A stretch of DNA of 64,000 bases, taken from positions 1-64,000 of the forward strand of contig CAJXGN010000008.1 of assembly GCA_913053875.1 (NCBI GenBank), written 5' to 3'. This stretch comes from an uncultured Agromyces sp. Its GTDB lineage: Bacteria; Actinomycetota; Actinomycetes; Actinomycetales; Microbacteriaceae. The position numbers and the translations under genes are program-made. Under the pieces are notes generated by a model that was not told the origin of the DNA, ran no database searches, and saw nothing but the letters and a program-made list of their open reading frames with translations. The stretch's first letter is position 1. Every line of letters starts with the position of its first letter. Shown here one piece after another: positions 27,677-36,793 of this stretch.

Positions 27677-28639
27677 TCAGCGGTAGATGTCGGCCAGGTT
27701 CGACTCGAAGTAGTCGAGGATGTCGCGCACGTCTTCGATGGGTTCGGGGGCGAGGTCGATCTCGGCCACCGCGTATCCGCGGAAGCTCCGCTCCCGCATC
27801 GCGGTCACGACCTCCGCCCACTTCACGATCCCGTTGCCCATCCGGCGGAACTGCTCCATCATCTGCTCGTGCGTCACGACTCCGGTCGGCGGGACGTCAT
27901 CGCGCTCGCCGATGCAGTCCTTCCAGTGCATGCTCGTCATGCGCTCCGCATGCGCGTCCACCACGACGGCCGTGTCGCCGCCGTCGAGCGTGATGTGGCC
28001 GGAGTCCGGGCACAGATGCACGACGGAGGGGTCCGTGGCGGACATGACGCGCGCGATGTCGTCGACGCGGCAGACGCACGAGTAGGCCTCGGTATGGATC
28101 GCCAGCCGCACGCCCGACCGTGCGGCGGTGGTGCCGAGGTCGGTGAACATCCCTGCGACGAGGTCCGAGGTCCGCGCCGACAGCGGGAGGGCGATCGACG
28201 CCTCCATCGCCCCGCGCCGCGGAGGTCCCGATAGGAGGACGTCCGCGCCGCAGGCCGCGAGGAACTCGGCGTGACGGGCGGTCTCGTCCAGCAGGTCGCG
28301 CTTGATTCCGGCATCCTCGAACGCCCCTTCGTACGACCAGCCGCTCTGGTAGCTCCCGGTGAGCACGAGGCCTCGGTGCGACAGCGAGTCGACGAACGCC
28401 TCCGGAGTGCCGTACGCGGCCAGCGCGGTGCGCCAGTCTCCGGGCTCCATGCAGAGCTCGACGTGCCCGACACCCGACTCCGCCACGGAGTCCATCAGTC
28501 GGTCGTAGAACTCGCGCGGGTCGCGCTCCACGGCTTCCATGAGCTCCTCGGGCGTAGAGAGGTCCCAGAAGGCGGGTGCGTAGAAGGTGATGACCTGCGC
28601 GGCCCAGGTGAGGGCGTTCCCCTCGGCCTTGACGTTCAT
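27677..28639 (-). CDS. Sugar phosphate isomerase/epimerase (AP-endonuclease-2 fold)
   Basis: A 320-residue TIM-barrel protein of the xylose-isomerase-like family. Metal ligands are expected in GHVELCME, LAIHTEAYSC, LCPDSGHI, SMHWKD and the final AVAEIDLAPEP. Related enzymes convert ketoses, inosose or sugar phosphates. The ATG at 28639 was chosen for the AGAGGAA site upstream; a GTG at 28714 that overlaps the stop of the preceding gene (GTGA) would add 25 residues and is a real alternative. It belongs to the same five-gene minus-strand operon. Confidence 0.85.
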   Translation of the reverse strand: MNVKAEGNALTWAAQVITFYAPAFWDLSTPEELMEAVERDPREFYDRLMDSVAESGVGHVELCMEPGDWRTALAAYGTPEAFVDSLSHRGLVLTGSYQSGWSYEGAFEDAGIKRDLLDETARHAEFLAACGADVLLSGPPRRGAMEASIALPLSARTSDLVAGMFTDLGTTAARSGVRLAIHTEAYSCVCRVDDIARVMSATDPSVVHLCPDSGHITLDGGDTAVVVDAHAERMTSMHWKDCIGERDDVPPTGVVTHEQMMEQFRRMGNGIVKWAEVVTAMRERSFRGYAVAEIDLAPEPIEDVRDILDYFESNLADIYR

Positions 28640-28710
28640 CGGTGCGTTCCTCTCGGTGTGGTGGAAGTCGCCGCGTCCGGCCGCGGCGAAGTTCGTGCGT
28701 TGCTGCTCGG

Positions 28711-29703
28711 TCACGTCGTCGTCTCGTACTCGAGGCCGATCTGCGCCCGAACGGCGTCCATCGTGCGCATCGTGAGGAGCGAGAACGCGTGCGGCATGCG
28801 TGGGCTCTCGAGCAGTCCGGCGCGGATGCAGCGGGCGACCTCGACCGCCTCCTCGCGCAGCCCATGCCCGACGTAGTCGTTCGGGAACTCGGTACGTGCA
28901 CCGTCTCCCGTGATCAGGGTGAAGTCGGAGGGCATCATCCATCGGGGCTCGATCTCGATCCGCGCCCTCGTCCCTGCGATCACGGCGCCCGTGCGCGTCC
29001 AGGCCGAGAGTGTCGATGTCGTGATCGCCTGCGCGCCGCGGTCGTACTCGAGGATCGCGGTCGTCTGTGCGTCGACGCCGGTCTTCGTGAAGTTCGCTGC
29101 GGCGGTGATGCGGTCAGGTGCGCCGAGGATCGAGAGCGCGAGCGACACCGGATACACGCCGAGGTCGAGCAGTGCGCCGCCGCCGAGCCGGCGGTCGTAC
29201 AGGCGATGCTCGGGGTGCCCCGGGTCGAACCAGATGCCCTGCTCGGCTGCGACCTGCACGATCTCGCCCAGATCGCCGGCATCGATGAGCTCGTGGATCC
29301 TGCCGATGTGGGGCAGGAATCGCGTCCACATCGCCTCCATCGCGAACACCCCATTCGCCCGTGCAGCGTCGAACAACCGGACCGCCTCGCGCTCGTCCAG
29401 CGTCAGCGGCTTCTCGACGAGGACGTGCTTGCCGGCCTCGATCGCCGTCAGCGCTGCGGCGAGGTGCCCGGAGTGCGGGGTGGCCACGTACACGGCCTCG
29501 ACCTCCGGATCGGCGGCGAGTGCCGCGTACGACCCGTGCACGCGCGCGACGCCGAACTCGGCGGCGAACTCGTCGGCTCCGCCCGGCCGGCTCGAGCCGA
29601 CGGCGACGATCGCGGCGTCGTCGGGGATGTTCTCCAGGTCGCGCGCGAACATCGTCGCGATGAATCCCGGGCCGGCGATTCCCCAGCGGATCGGTTCGGA
29701 CAT
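28711..29703 (-). CDS. Gfo/Idh/MocA family oxidoreductase
   Basis: A 330-residue NAD(P)-dependent dehydrogenase with the Rossmann start IRWGIAGPGFIATMFARDLE, the EKP motif in GKHVLVEKPLTLDE and the substrate-site segment GGGALLDLGVYPVSLAL. This profile is close to trans-dihydrodiol/1,5-anhydrofructose-type members. The ATG at 29703 has GGGAG upstream. It is the first gene of the minus-strand catabolic operon, divergent from the RbsA-type importer operon; the 219-base region between them should contain both promoters. Confidence 0.9.
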   Translation of the reverse strand: MSEPIRWGIAGPGFIATMFARDLENIPDDAAIVAVGSSRPGGADEFAAEFGVARVHGSYAALAADPEVEAVYVATPHSGHLAAALTAIEAGKHVLVEKPLTLDEREAVRLFDAARANGVFAMEAMWTRFLPHIGRIHELIDAGDLGEIVQVAAEQGIWFDPGHPEHRLYDRRLGGGALLDLGVYPVSLALSILGAPDRITAAANFTKTGVDAQTTAILEYDRGAQAITTSTLSAWTRTGAVIAGTRARIEIEPRWMMPSDFTLITGDGARTEFPNDYVGHGLREEAVEVARCIRAGLLESPRMPHAFSLLTMRTMDAVRAQIGLEYETTT

Positions 29704-29922
29704 GCGGCTCCCTTGCTCGCCTATGAGTGGTCTGGGCGGCGCCGTCGCGGGCCCCGCCACCTCCATGGTGCGGGAGCCGCCCGCGATCCGCGCGGGGCGA
29801 TCCTGCACTCCGCGTGTGCACCTTTGCATGTGTCGGACGCCCCGGCCTCGCGGCTAGAACTGTTCACACCACGCGGCCGCCGAATCCGTTCCCGAGGCCG
29901 CGGTCCACGAAGAGGTAGGCGC

Positions 29923-31467
29923 ATGGAATCACTCGAGCTCGTCGTCAGCGGCGCGGAGAAGTCATTCGGCGGCGTCACGGTGGTGCGCGGGGTGGATCTC
30001 ACGATCAGGTCGGGGGAGGTCATCGCGCTGCTCGGGGAGAACGGCGCCGGCAAGTCGACCCTCATGAAGCTCATCGCCGGCGTGCACGAGGCGGATGCCG
30101 CGCAGATCCGGCTCAACGGGAGAGCGGTCGAGATCCCGGACGTGCGCGCGGCGCAGGCGCACGGCATCGCAATGGTCCACCAGGAGCTCAACCTGACCGA
30201 GAACCAGACGGTGGCGCAGAACCTGACGCTGGGCAGGACGCCGACGCTGGGGCCCGACGTCCTCGGCCTGGTCGACCGGCGCCGCGTGCTTCGCGAGGCG
30301 CAGCAGGCGCTCGATGTCATCGGGTCCAGGGTCAGCCCGCACGACGTCGTCGGCGACCTCTCAATCGCCCAGCGACAGCAGGTCGAGATCGCCAAGGCCC
30401 TGTCTCAGAGCGACGTGTCCGTGCTGCTGCTCGACGAGCCGACCAGTTCGCTGCCGGAGGAGCAGGCGAACGACCTGCTCGCGCTGCTGCAGCGACTGCG
30501 CGAACAGGGATTGGCGATCGTGATCACGACCCATCGACTCGATGAGGCGTTCGCGGTCGCGGATCGCATCGTGGTGCTGCGCGACGGCGAGCGGGTCGCG
30601 GAGTTCGATGCCGAGGAGCCCGACGCGACGCGAGACCGGATCGTCGAAGCCATGGTCGGCCGGACGCTCACGGCGCTGTTCCCCGATCATCGCGCGCCGC
30701 AGGAGGAGACCGTCCTCGAGGTACGCGGGCTGTCGGGCGGCATCGTCCACGATGTCTCCTTCGAGGTGCGACGGGGGGAGATCTTCGGACTGGGCGGCCT
30801 CGTCGGCGCAGGCAGGACGGAAGCCGTGCGCCTCGTCTTCGGTGCGGACCGTCGGGACACCGGGACGGTCGTCCTCAACGGACGCGACGTACGCATCCGC
30901 TCGCCCCGGGAGGCGGTGCGCCTCGGGGTGGGATTCGTGCCCGAGGACCGCAAGGCCCAGGGCCTCGTGCTGCTCCAGGACGTGCAGGAGAACGTCGCAC
31001 TTCCGAACCTGCGTACCTGGCAACGCTGGGGCCTCATCGAGATGCGACGGCTCCGCGAGGCGGTGGCGGCCGCCATCCGCGACTTCGGCATCAAGACACG
31101 CGGGGCGCGTCAGGTCGTCTCGCGCCTCAGCGGCGGCAACCAGCAGAAGGTCGTGCTCGCGAAGTGGCTGGCCCAGCCGTTGAGCCTGCTCATCCTCGAT
31201 GAGCCGACACGCGGCGTCGACGTCGGCGCGCGCGCAGACCTCTATCGGCAGATCGACGAGATCGCCGCACAGGGCGTCGGGATCCTGCTCGTGTCGTCGG
31301 ACATGGAGGAGCTGATCGGGTTGAGCGACCGGATCGGCGTCATGGCCGAGGGCAGGTATCAGGGCACCCTCGCCGCCTCAGAGGTCACCCAGGAAGCGAT
31401 CCTCCGCCTCGCCAGCAAGCTCGAGTCGCTCGATACGACGCCCCACCGAACCGGAGACCACACATGA
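29923..31467 (+). CDS. Sugar ABC transporter ATP-binding protein (RbsA/CUT2 type)
   Basis: A 514-residue ATPase with two fused nucleotide-binding domains. The first has Walker A GENGAGKST at about 38-46, a degenerate signature LSIAQRQQVEIAKALS and Walker B VLLLDEPTSS. The second has a degenerate Walker A (GGLVGAGRTEAVRL), a good signature LSGGNQQKVVLAKWLA and LLILDEPTRGVDVGA. This asymmetry is normal for RbsA-type proteins. AGAGG precedes the ATG. It overlaps the permease gene by four bases and forms a complete CUT2 importer with the next two genes. Confidence 0.95.
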   Translation: MESLELVVSGAEKSFGGVTVVRGVDLTIRSGEVIALLGENGAGKSTLMKLIAGVHEADAAQIRLNGRAVEIPDVRAAQAHGIAMVHQELNLTENQTVAQNLTLGRTPTLGPDVLGLVDRRRVLREAQQALDVIGSRVSPHDVVGDLSIAQRQQVEIAKALSQSDVSVLLLDEPTSSLPEEQANDLLALLQRLREQGLAIVITTHRLDEAFAVADRIVVLRDGERVAEFDAEEPDATRDRIVEAMVGRTLTALFPDHRAPQEETVLEVRGLSGGIVHDVSFEVRRGEIFGLGGLVGAGRTEAVRLVFGADRRDTGTVVLNGRDVRIRSPREAVRLGVGFVPEDRKAQGLVLLQDVQENVALPNLRTWQRWGLIEMRRLREAVAAAIRDFGIKTRGARQVVSRLSGGNQQKVVLAKWLAQPLSLLILDEPTRGVDVGARADLYRQIDEIAAQGVGILLVSSDMEELIGLSDRIGVMAEGRYQGTLAASEVTQEAILRLASKLESLDTTPHRTGDHT

Positions 31468-32459
31468 AGACCGCCACCTCCCGCACCCAGAGTCCGTCGC
31501 TCCTCGACGTCGCGCACCGAGCATGGACGGCGTTCGCGCGCCGCCCGGAGTCCGGCGCGATCCTCTCGGTGCTCGTGATCGGCATCTTCCTGTCCATCGC
31601 GACGACCCAATTCCTCACGGTGGCGAACCTGATGCTCGTCGCGCGTGGCTTCGCCTTCACCGCAATCGCGGCAATGGGCGCCTTCCTCGTGATCGTCACG
31701 GGTGGCATCGACCTGTCAGTCGGGTCGGTGATGGGGCTCGCGGGACTGACCGCGGCGTTCCTCAGCGCGAACGGCACGAGCTTCCTGGTCGCGCTGATGG
31801 CGGGGCTCGCCGCTGGTGCCCTCGTCGGTCTCGTCAACGGCCTGTTCACCGCGCATATGAACCTCGCCCCGTTCATGGTCACGCTCGGCATGTTGAGCGT
31901 CGTCCGGGGAATCGACGTCGCGATCACCGGGGGCACCCCCATCCAGGGCATCGACCCGGCGATCACTTGGCTCGGCCAGGGCTACGTGCTCGGAATCCCC
32001 GTCCCGGTCTGGATCATGGTGGTGCTCGGAATCCTGCTGACCATCGTCATGAAGCGCACGACGTTCGGCTGGTACGTATACGCCATCGGCGGGAACATCG
32101 AGGCGGCGAGGCTCTCAGGTGTGCGCGTCCGGCGTGTCAAGGCCGCCGTCTACACGATCGCCGGCCTGCTCGCCGCCATCGGCGGCATCCTGTTGACCGC
32201 GCGGCTGGGCGTCGGCGAGTCCACGTCGGGAACCGGGTACGAGCTCGACGTGATCGCGGCGGCGGTCATCGGCGGCACGAGCCTGACCGGCGGACAGGGG
32301 AGCGTCGCGGGCGCCATCTGGGGCGCTGCGCTGCTCGGTGTCGTGCGAAATGGGCTGGTGCTGCTCGGCGTCAGCGACTTCTGGCAGACCATCGCCATCG
32401 GCCTCGTCATCATCTTCGCGGTCGTCATCGACCGCTACCGGTCGCGCCCCGCGGCGTGA
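31464..32459 (+). CDS. Sugar ABC transporter permease (RbsC/CUT2 type)
   Basis: A 331-residue permease of the ribose/xylose/erythritol type with eight to ten hydrophobic segments. Landmarks are FLVIVTGGIDLSVGSVMGLAG in the first half and YAIGGNIEAARLSGVRVRRVKAAVYTIAGLLAAIGG with GGTSLTGGQGSVAGAIWGAALLGVVRNGLVLLG in the second. Its ATG overlaps the ATPase stop in an ATGA, so the two are translated in a coupled way. Confidence 0.94.
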   Translation: MKTATSRTQSPSLLDVAHRAWTAFARRPESGAILSVLVIGIFLSIATTQFLTVANLMLVARGFAFTAIAAMGAFLVIVTGGIDLSVGSVMGLAGLTAAFLSANGTSFLVALMAGLAAGALVGLVNGLFTAHMNLAPFMVTLGMLSVVRGIDVAITGGTPIQGIDPAITWLGQGYVLGIPVPVWIMVVLGILLTIVMKRTTFGWYVYAIGGNIEAARLSGVRVRRVKAAVYTIAGLLAAIGGILLTARLGVGESTSGTGYELDVIAAAVIGGTSLTGGQGSVAGAIWGAALLGVVRNGLVLLGVSDFWQTIAIGLVIIFAVVIDRYRSRPAA

Positions 32460-32507
32460 TCGGCCAGACCCTCACCAGGGGCACCATCGCACACGAAGGA
32501 GAACACG

Positions 32508-33569
32508 ATGGATCAACGACGATCACGCTCATCACGCGCGCTGGGGGCCGCCGCCGCGGCCGCTGCGCTCGCGCTCTCACTCACGGCCTGCGCCGGAGCG
32601 GCAGGAGGCGGGGACCCCGATGACCCCGACCGGGAGCTGCTCATCGTGGGCATTCCCAAGACGCTCGACAACGCCGGCTACGCGGTGGCCCGGAACGGCG
32701 CCGAGACCCGGATCGAGGAGCTCGGCGGGAACATCAACCTCGAGTGGGTCGCGCCGACCGGCGCCGATCCGGCCAAGCAGGTCCAGCTGATCGAGAGCTA
32801 CGTCCAGCGCGGCGCCGACGGCATCTTCGTCTCTGCGCTCGGACCGTCGGTCTGCAACGCGATCGACCAGGCGATCGCCGCTGGGGTGACGGTGACCACG
32901 TTCGACTCCGACTGCCCGGACAGCGACCGGATCAGCTACGTGGGATCCGACAACTACGAGGGCGGGTACCAGTCGGGCATCCTGTACGCCGAGGCGGTCG
33001 AAGGGGAGGGGGCGCAGCGGATCGCCATCCTCACCGGCGTCGTCGGAGCCGTCAATCTCGGTGAGCGGGACGCGGGATTCATCGCGGCGCTGGAGGACGA
33101 GGGGGTCGACTTCGAGATCGTGACCACGGTGCCCGGCAACGACGACCTCACGAAGTCCGTCGAGGCGGTCGAGTCGACCCTGCGCGGCGACCCGACGATC
33201 AACGGGTTCTTCTTCGACGGGCCGTGGCCGCTGTTGGTCGAGCGCAGCAACCTCCCGACCATGATCGATCGCGTCGAGTCGGGCGACCTCACGGTCGTCT
33301 CCTTCGACACCATCCAGCCGGAGCTCGCCTGGGTCGAGGACGACCTCGTCGTGGGCCTGGTCGGGCAGAAGTACTACGGATGGGGTTACCAGAGCGTCCA
33401 AGTACTCAACGGCATCATCCGCAACGGCGACGAGTTCGGCGAACTCGCCGACACCGGGATCGACATCGTCACGAAGGATGGCGGGGATGGACGATTTTCT
33501 GTCGCGGAGATGAATGACTTCTGGGACGCCGGGGTGTTCGATGAGGAGCCGATCCAGCCCACGGGCTGA
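32508..33569 (+). CDS. Sugar ABC transporter substrate-binding lipoprotein (CUT2 family)
   Basis: A 353-residue periplasmic-binding-protein type I (ribose-binding-like) lipoprotein. The signal peptide ends in the lipobox LTACAG. The mature part shows VQLIESYVQRGADGIFVSALGPSVCNAIDQAIAAGVTVTTFDSDC and YVGSDNYEGGYQSG, where family members contact the sugar. It is third in the importer operon. The ligand is presumably the polyol or sugar degraded by the divergent operon. Confidence 0.92.
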   Translation: MDQRRSRSSRALGAAAAAAALALSLTACAGAAGGGDPDDPDRELLIVGIPKTLDNAGYAVARNGAETRIEELGGNINLEWVAPTGADPAKQVQLIESYVQRGADGIFVSALGPSVCNAIDQAIAAGVTVTTFDSDCPDSDRISYVGSDNYEGGYQSGILYAEAVEGEGAQRIAILTGVVGAVNLGERDAGFIAALEDEGVDFEIVTTVPGNDDLTKSVEAVESTLRGDPTINGFFFDGPWPLLVERSNLPTMIDRVESGDLTVVSFDTIQPELAWVEDDLVVGLVGQKYYGWGYQSVQVLNGIIRNGDEFGELADTGIDIVTKDGGDGRFSVAEMNDFWDAGVFDEEPIQPTG

Positions 33570-33582
33570 CGGGGACCCGGCC

Positions 33583-33614
33583 CGGATGGGCGGCGGGGCT
33601 CCGTCGCCCATCCG
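33583..33614 (+). terminator. Hairpin after the CUT2 importer operon
   Basis: CGGATGGGCG (33583-33592) pairs with CGCCCATCCG (33605-33614); an inner CGG/CCG extends the stem after one G-T pair. It lies 13 bases after the binding-protein stop. Confidence 0.65.
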
Positions 33615-33629
33615 AACCAGGGAGCATTC

Positions 33630-33947
33630 ATGTCCGCTGTCGTCGTCATCGCCCGACTCCGTCCCCGCGCTGAGGCGGAGTCCTCAGTCGAGGCGGTGCT
33701 GCACGACCTCGTCACCTCGGTGCACCAGGAGCCCGGCTGCACCCGCTACGCGCCGCACCGCGACGGGGCGACCGGCGAGGTCGTTTTCGTCGAACGGTAC
33801 GTCGATGCGGCCGCGTACGAGGTCCACCGGAACGGTGCGGCCCTCGCCCAGCACGGCGCACGGCTCGCCGCCACGTTCGAGGACGACGTCCGGGTGACGG
33901 TCTTGCACCCACTCCTCGACGGGAGCGGTCCGAAGGGCGAGTTGTGA
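33630..33947 (+). CDS. Antibiotic biosynthesis monooxygenase (ABM) family protein
   Basis: A 105-residue ABM/YgiN-type protein with a ferredoxin-like fold. The pattern VVVIARLRPRAEAESSVEAVLHDLVTSVHQEPGCTRYAPHRD followed by VFVERYVDAAAYEVHRNGAALAQH is characteristic; the His in the last segment is commonly conserved. Members oxidise quinols or polyketides, or act in detoxification. It is first in a tightly overlapping three-gene unit with the LysR and haloacid-dehalogenase-like genes. Confidence 0.85.
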   Translation: MSAVVVIARLRPRAEAESSVEAVLHDLVTSVHQEPGCTRYAPHRDGATGEVVFVERYVDAAAYEVHRNGAALAQHGARLAATFEDDVRVTVLHPLLDGSGPKGEL

Positions 33948-34912
33948 TCGCCCTCGTCGACAGCATCCGTCCCCCGCGGGCGCCCGACATCCGTGCAGAC
34001 GATCTGCGCTACCTCCTCGCCGTCGCGCGCAGCGCGCGGATGGTGACCGCTGCCGCGATGCTCGAGGTGGACCACACGACCGTGGCTCGCAGGATCCGCG
34101 CGCTCGAGCGCAGCCTCGGGCACCGGCTCCTCGAGCCGGGCGCCGACGGCTGGGAACTCACCCCGCTCGGACGCGGAGTCGTGGCGGCGGCCTCCCCGAT
34201 CGACGAGGCGATCTCGAATGTCCTCGACGTGACGGTCGGCGAGGGCGAGGGCGCCGTCCACGGAAGCGTTCGGCTGCTCGCCCCGGACGGTTTCGGTACG
34301 ACGTTCGTCGTGCCCGCGCTGAGCGAGGTGCTCGGGAGGCATCCGCATCTCACGATCGAACTCGTCACCGCCACACGTCCACTCTCCCCGCGGGCGGCCG
34401 GCTTCGACGTCGCCGTAACGATCGGCGTCCCGACATCGAAGACCCTCGTGTCGGAGAAGCTCACCGACTACACCCTCCGCTTGTACGCGTCCGCACGGTA
34501 TCTCGAGTCGCACGACCCGATCCGCACCGTGGACGATCTCGTGGAGCACCCGCTGATCTACTACATCGACTCGATGCTCACGGTCGCCGACCTCGACCTG
34601 CGCCGGAGCCTGGGAGGGATGGAAGTCAGGTTCGCATCCACCAACATCCTCGCCCAGCTCGCGGCGACCGAGGCGGGCGCGGGCATCGGGCTGCTGCCGT
34701 CATTCTTGGCGGAGTCGCGGCCCGGCCTCGTGCCGGTCCTCGAGGACCATGTCGACTACACACTGTCGATCGGCCTCTCCGCGAGGCGCGAGTCCGCGGG
34801 CCGCGCGGCGGTGGGCATCGTGCGCTCCGCGCTGCTGGCGGAGGTCCGGCGGCGGGCGGATGAGGTCCTCGCATCGGCGGGCACCGCCGCGACATCGGGC
34901 ACCCGAGCATGA
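33944..34912 (+). CDS. LysR family transcriptional regulator
   Basis: A 322-residue LysR-type regulator. The winged helix-turn-helix is DDLRYLLAVARSARMVTAAAMLEVDHTTVARRIRALERSLGHRLLE near residues 19-64; the LysR substrate-binding domain follows (GSVRLLAPDGFGTTFVVPALSEVLGRHPHLTIELVTA). The GTG start overlaps the ABM stop in a GTGA. Unlike most LysR genes, it lies inside the operon it may control rather than divergent from it. Confidence 0.9.
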   Translation: MIALVDSIRPPRAPDIRADDLRYLLAVARSARMVTAAAMLEVDHTTVARRIRALERSLGHRLLEPGADGWELTPLGRGVVAAASPIDEAISNVLDVTVGEGEGAVHGSVRLLAPDGFGTTFVVPALSEVLGRHPHLTIELVTATRPLSPRAAGFDVAVTIGVPTSKTLVSEKLTDYTLRLYASARYLESHDPIRTVDDLVEHPLIYYIDSMLTVADLDLRRSLGGMEVRFASTNILAQLAATEAGAGIGLLPSFLAESRPGLVPVLEDHVDYTLSIGLSARRESAGRAAVGIVRSALLAEVRRRADEVLASAGTAATSGTRA

Positions 34913-35595
34913 GTGAGGTCATCGCGTTCGACGTGAACGAGACGCTGCTCGACCTCAGCGCGCTCGATCCACTGTTCGACGACCTGTTGGGGTCGGCGTC
35001 GATCCGTCCGGCGTGGTTCGCGCAAGCCCTCCAACTCGCGTTCGTCGGCGGCCTCACCCGCTCGTACTCCGACTTCTCCACGGTGCAGGCCGCGGCGCTG
35101 TCGATGGTGGCGGCGCGCTCGGGCCGGACCCTCACGTCGCACGACGTCGACGCGGTCATCGGGGCGATGCGGATGCTGCCGCCGCACGAGGACGTCAGGG
35201 AGGCGCTCGGACTGCTCGCGCGAGCGCGGGTGCGTCTGGTCGCACTCACCAATTCGCCGCTGGCTACCGCCGAGGCCCAGCTCGCCCATGCCGGGATCGA
35301 CTCGTACTTCGAGGCGATCGTGTCTGCGGACGAGGTGCGTGCGCTCAAGCCGCATCCGTCGGTCTACCGCGCCGCTGCACGCCGCTGCGGGGTGCGCATC
35401 GACCAGGTGCGCCTGGTCGCGGCGCACTCGTGGGACGTCAGCGGGGCGCTCGCCTCGGGTGCGCGCGCGGCCTTCGTCGCCCGCGCCGGAGCCGTGCCGA
35501 GTCCGCTCGGTCCCGCTCCGGACCTTGTGGCCACGGACTTGCGTACCCTCGCGGACGAGATCATCCGACGCGACACAGGGACCGTCGCCGTCTAG
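34909..35595 (+). CDS. Haloacid dehalogenase type II-like HAD hydrolase
   Basis: A 228-residue HAD-superfamily protein. The nucleophile motif is FDVNETLLDL (Asp8), motif II is the Thr in ALTNSPLATAEAQL, the lysine of motif III is in ALKPHPSVY, and motif IV is near LVAAHSWDVSGALASGARAAFV. This matches (S)-2-haloacid dehalogenase-like proteins, where the AHSWD segment is conserved. Many such proteins are not true dehalogenases. The ATG overlaps the LysR stop. Its stop codon shares a CTAG with the convergent GntR gene. Confidence 0.85.
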   Translation: MSEVIAFDVNETLLDLSALDPLFDDLLGSASIRPAWFAQALQLAFVGGLTRSYSDFSTVQAAALSMVAARSGRTLTSHDVDAVIGAMRMLPPHEDVREALGLLARARVRLVALTNSPLATAEAQLAHAGIDSYFEAIVSADEVRALKPHPSVYRAAARRCGVRIDQVRLVAAHSWDVSGALASGARAAFVARAGAVPSPLGPAPDLVATDLRTLADEIIRRDTGTVAV

Positions 35596-36338
35596 TACTG
35601 CACGAAGTACCGGTACCGGCTGCCGACGTAGTAGCAGATGTTGTACTCGGCGAAGGAACGGTCGGCGGTGCGGCTGACCTTGACGCTCTTCAACACCGGC
35701 TCGGCCGGGTCGATCTCGAGCTTCGCCGCGATCTCCGCCGACGGGAGCGTCGCCTCGAGGTAGTCGCGTGCCGTTGTGAATGAGACGCCGAACTCGTCCA
35801 GCATGGCGTACAGCGATCCGAAGTAGTCCTTCGGATCGGTCGAGAAATCGCGGTCGAGCGGGAACGAGTTGATCGAGTACCCGATGATCGCGCCGTCCTG
35901 CACGGCGCGTACGCGTCGCAGTTCGACTGCTGGATCGCCCTCCGAGATCCCGAGGATTCCGGCCAGCTTCGCGTCGGCCCGCACGACTTCCAGTTCGACG
36001 TCGATGGTGACCGCGCGGTACCCGAGTTCCTGCATCTCGTTGGTGAACCCCTTGAGTGCAGGACCGACCTCGGTACCCGCTTCCCACTCGGCCACGAAGG
36101 TGCCCTTGCCGCTGAGACTGTAGAGGTACCCCTCGATCGCGAGTTCCTGGATCGCCCGGCGGATGGTGATCCGGCTGACCCCGTACCGGGTGCAGAGATC
36201 GGCCTCGCTGGGGAGTTGGTCGCCCTGCTTCCACTGCCCGGATACCACGCGATAGCGTAGGTCCTCCTCGACCTGGCGGTACTTGGGAAGCGGATCTGTC
36301 CGCTTCCTGCCGAGCGGACGCGCGTCGGTCTGTTCCAT
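35592..36338 (-). CDS. GntR family regulator with UTRA domain (MngR-like)
   Basis: A 248-residue HutC-subfamily GntR regulator. The N-terminal winged helix (PLPKYRQVEEDLRYRVVSGQWKQGDQLPSEADLCTRYGVSRITIRRAIQELAIEGYLYSLSGKGTFV, about residues 17-82) is followed by a UTRA effector domain whose end is NICYYVGSRYRYFVQY. It is the last gene of the mannosidase-PTS operon, overlapping the EIIA gene by one base, so it probably autoregulates the operon at the palindrome over the promoter at 42791-42802. In E. coli, MngR of the same subfamily controls mannosylglycerate genes. Confidence 0.92.
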   Translation of the reverse strand: MEQTDARPLGRKRTDPLPKYRQVEEDLRYRVVSGQWKQGDQLPSEADLCTRYGVSRITIRRAIQELAIEGYLYSLSGKGTFVAEWEAGTEVGPALKGFTNEMQELGYRAVTIDVELEVVRADAKLAGILGISEGDPAVELRRVRAVQDGAIIGYSINSFPLDRDFSTDPKDYFGSLYAMLDEFGVSFTTARDYLEATLPSAEIAAKLEIDPAEPVLKSVKVSRTADRSFAEYNICYYVGSRYRYFVQY

Positions 36339-36793
36339 CAGTCGCTCCCCTCCGGCCGCACCCGCAACGACTCCAGGATCTCCCGCTTCGAGTCGGACCG
36401 CTCCAACACCTCACGCGTGCCGTCGTCGAGCAGCCGCCGCGCCAACGCGGCGAGGATCTTCAGGTGCACGCCGTCGGCGTTCGAGTCCGGCACGGCGATG
36501 CCGAACACGTGCCGTGCCGCGCCCGATTCGCCCCAGTCGACGGCGGTGCGCAGCCTGAGGTAGGCGACCGTGGGCGACTGCACCGAGGGCGACTGGGTGT
36601 GGGGGATGGCGATCTCGCCGCCGATGCCGGTCTCGATCAGCGCTTCGCGCTCGAGCACGTCGGCGACGTAGCCGTCCCTGTCCACCAGTCGCCCTTCCGA
36701 CTGCATCGCATCCGCGATCAGTTCGATGGCGGCGAGCTTGCCGCCCGCCTCGACGTCGAGCGCGATGAGCCGCTCGGTGATGAGGTCAGTCAC
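36338..36793 (-). CDS. PTS fructose-family EIIA component
   Basis: A 151-residue EIIA-Fru/PTS_EIIA_2 protein. The phospho-accepting His65 lies in GGEIAIPHTQSPSV. The GTG start overlaps the EIIC stop (GTGA). It passes phosphate from HPr to the EIIB of the same operon. In E. coli MngA and FruA these domains are fused; here EIIA, EIIB and EIIC are three separate genes. Confidence 0.92.
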   Translation of the reverse strand: MTDLITERLIALDVEAGGKLAAIELIADAMQSEGRLVDRDGYVADVLEREALIETGIGGEIAIPHTQSPSVQSPTVAYLRLRTAVDWGESGAARHVFGIAVPDSNADGVHLKILAALARRLLDDGTREVLERSDSKREILESLRVRPEGSD

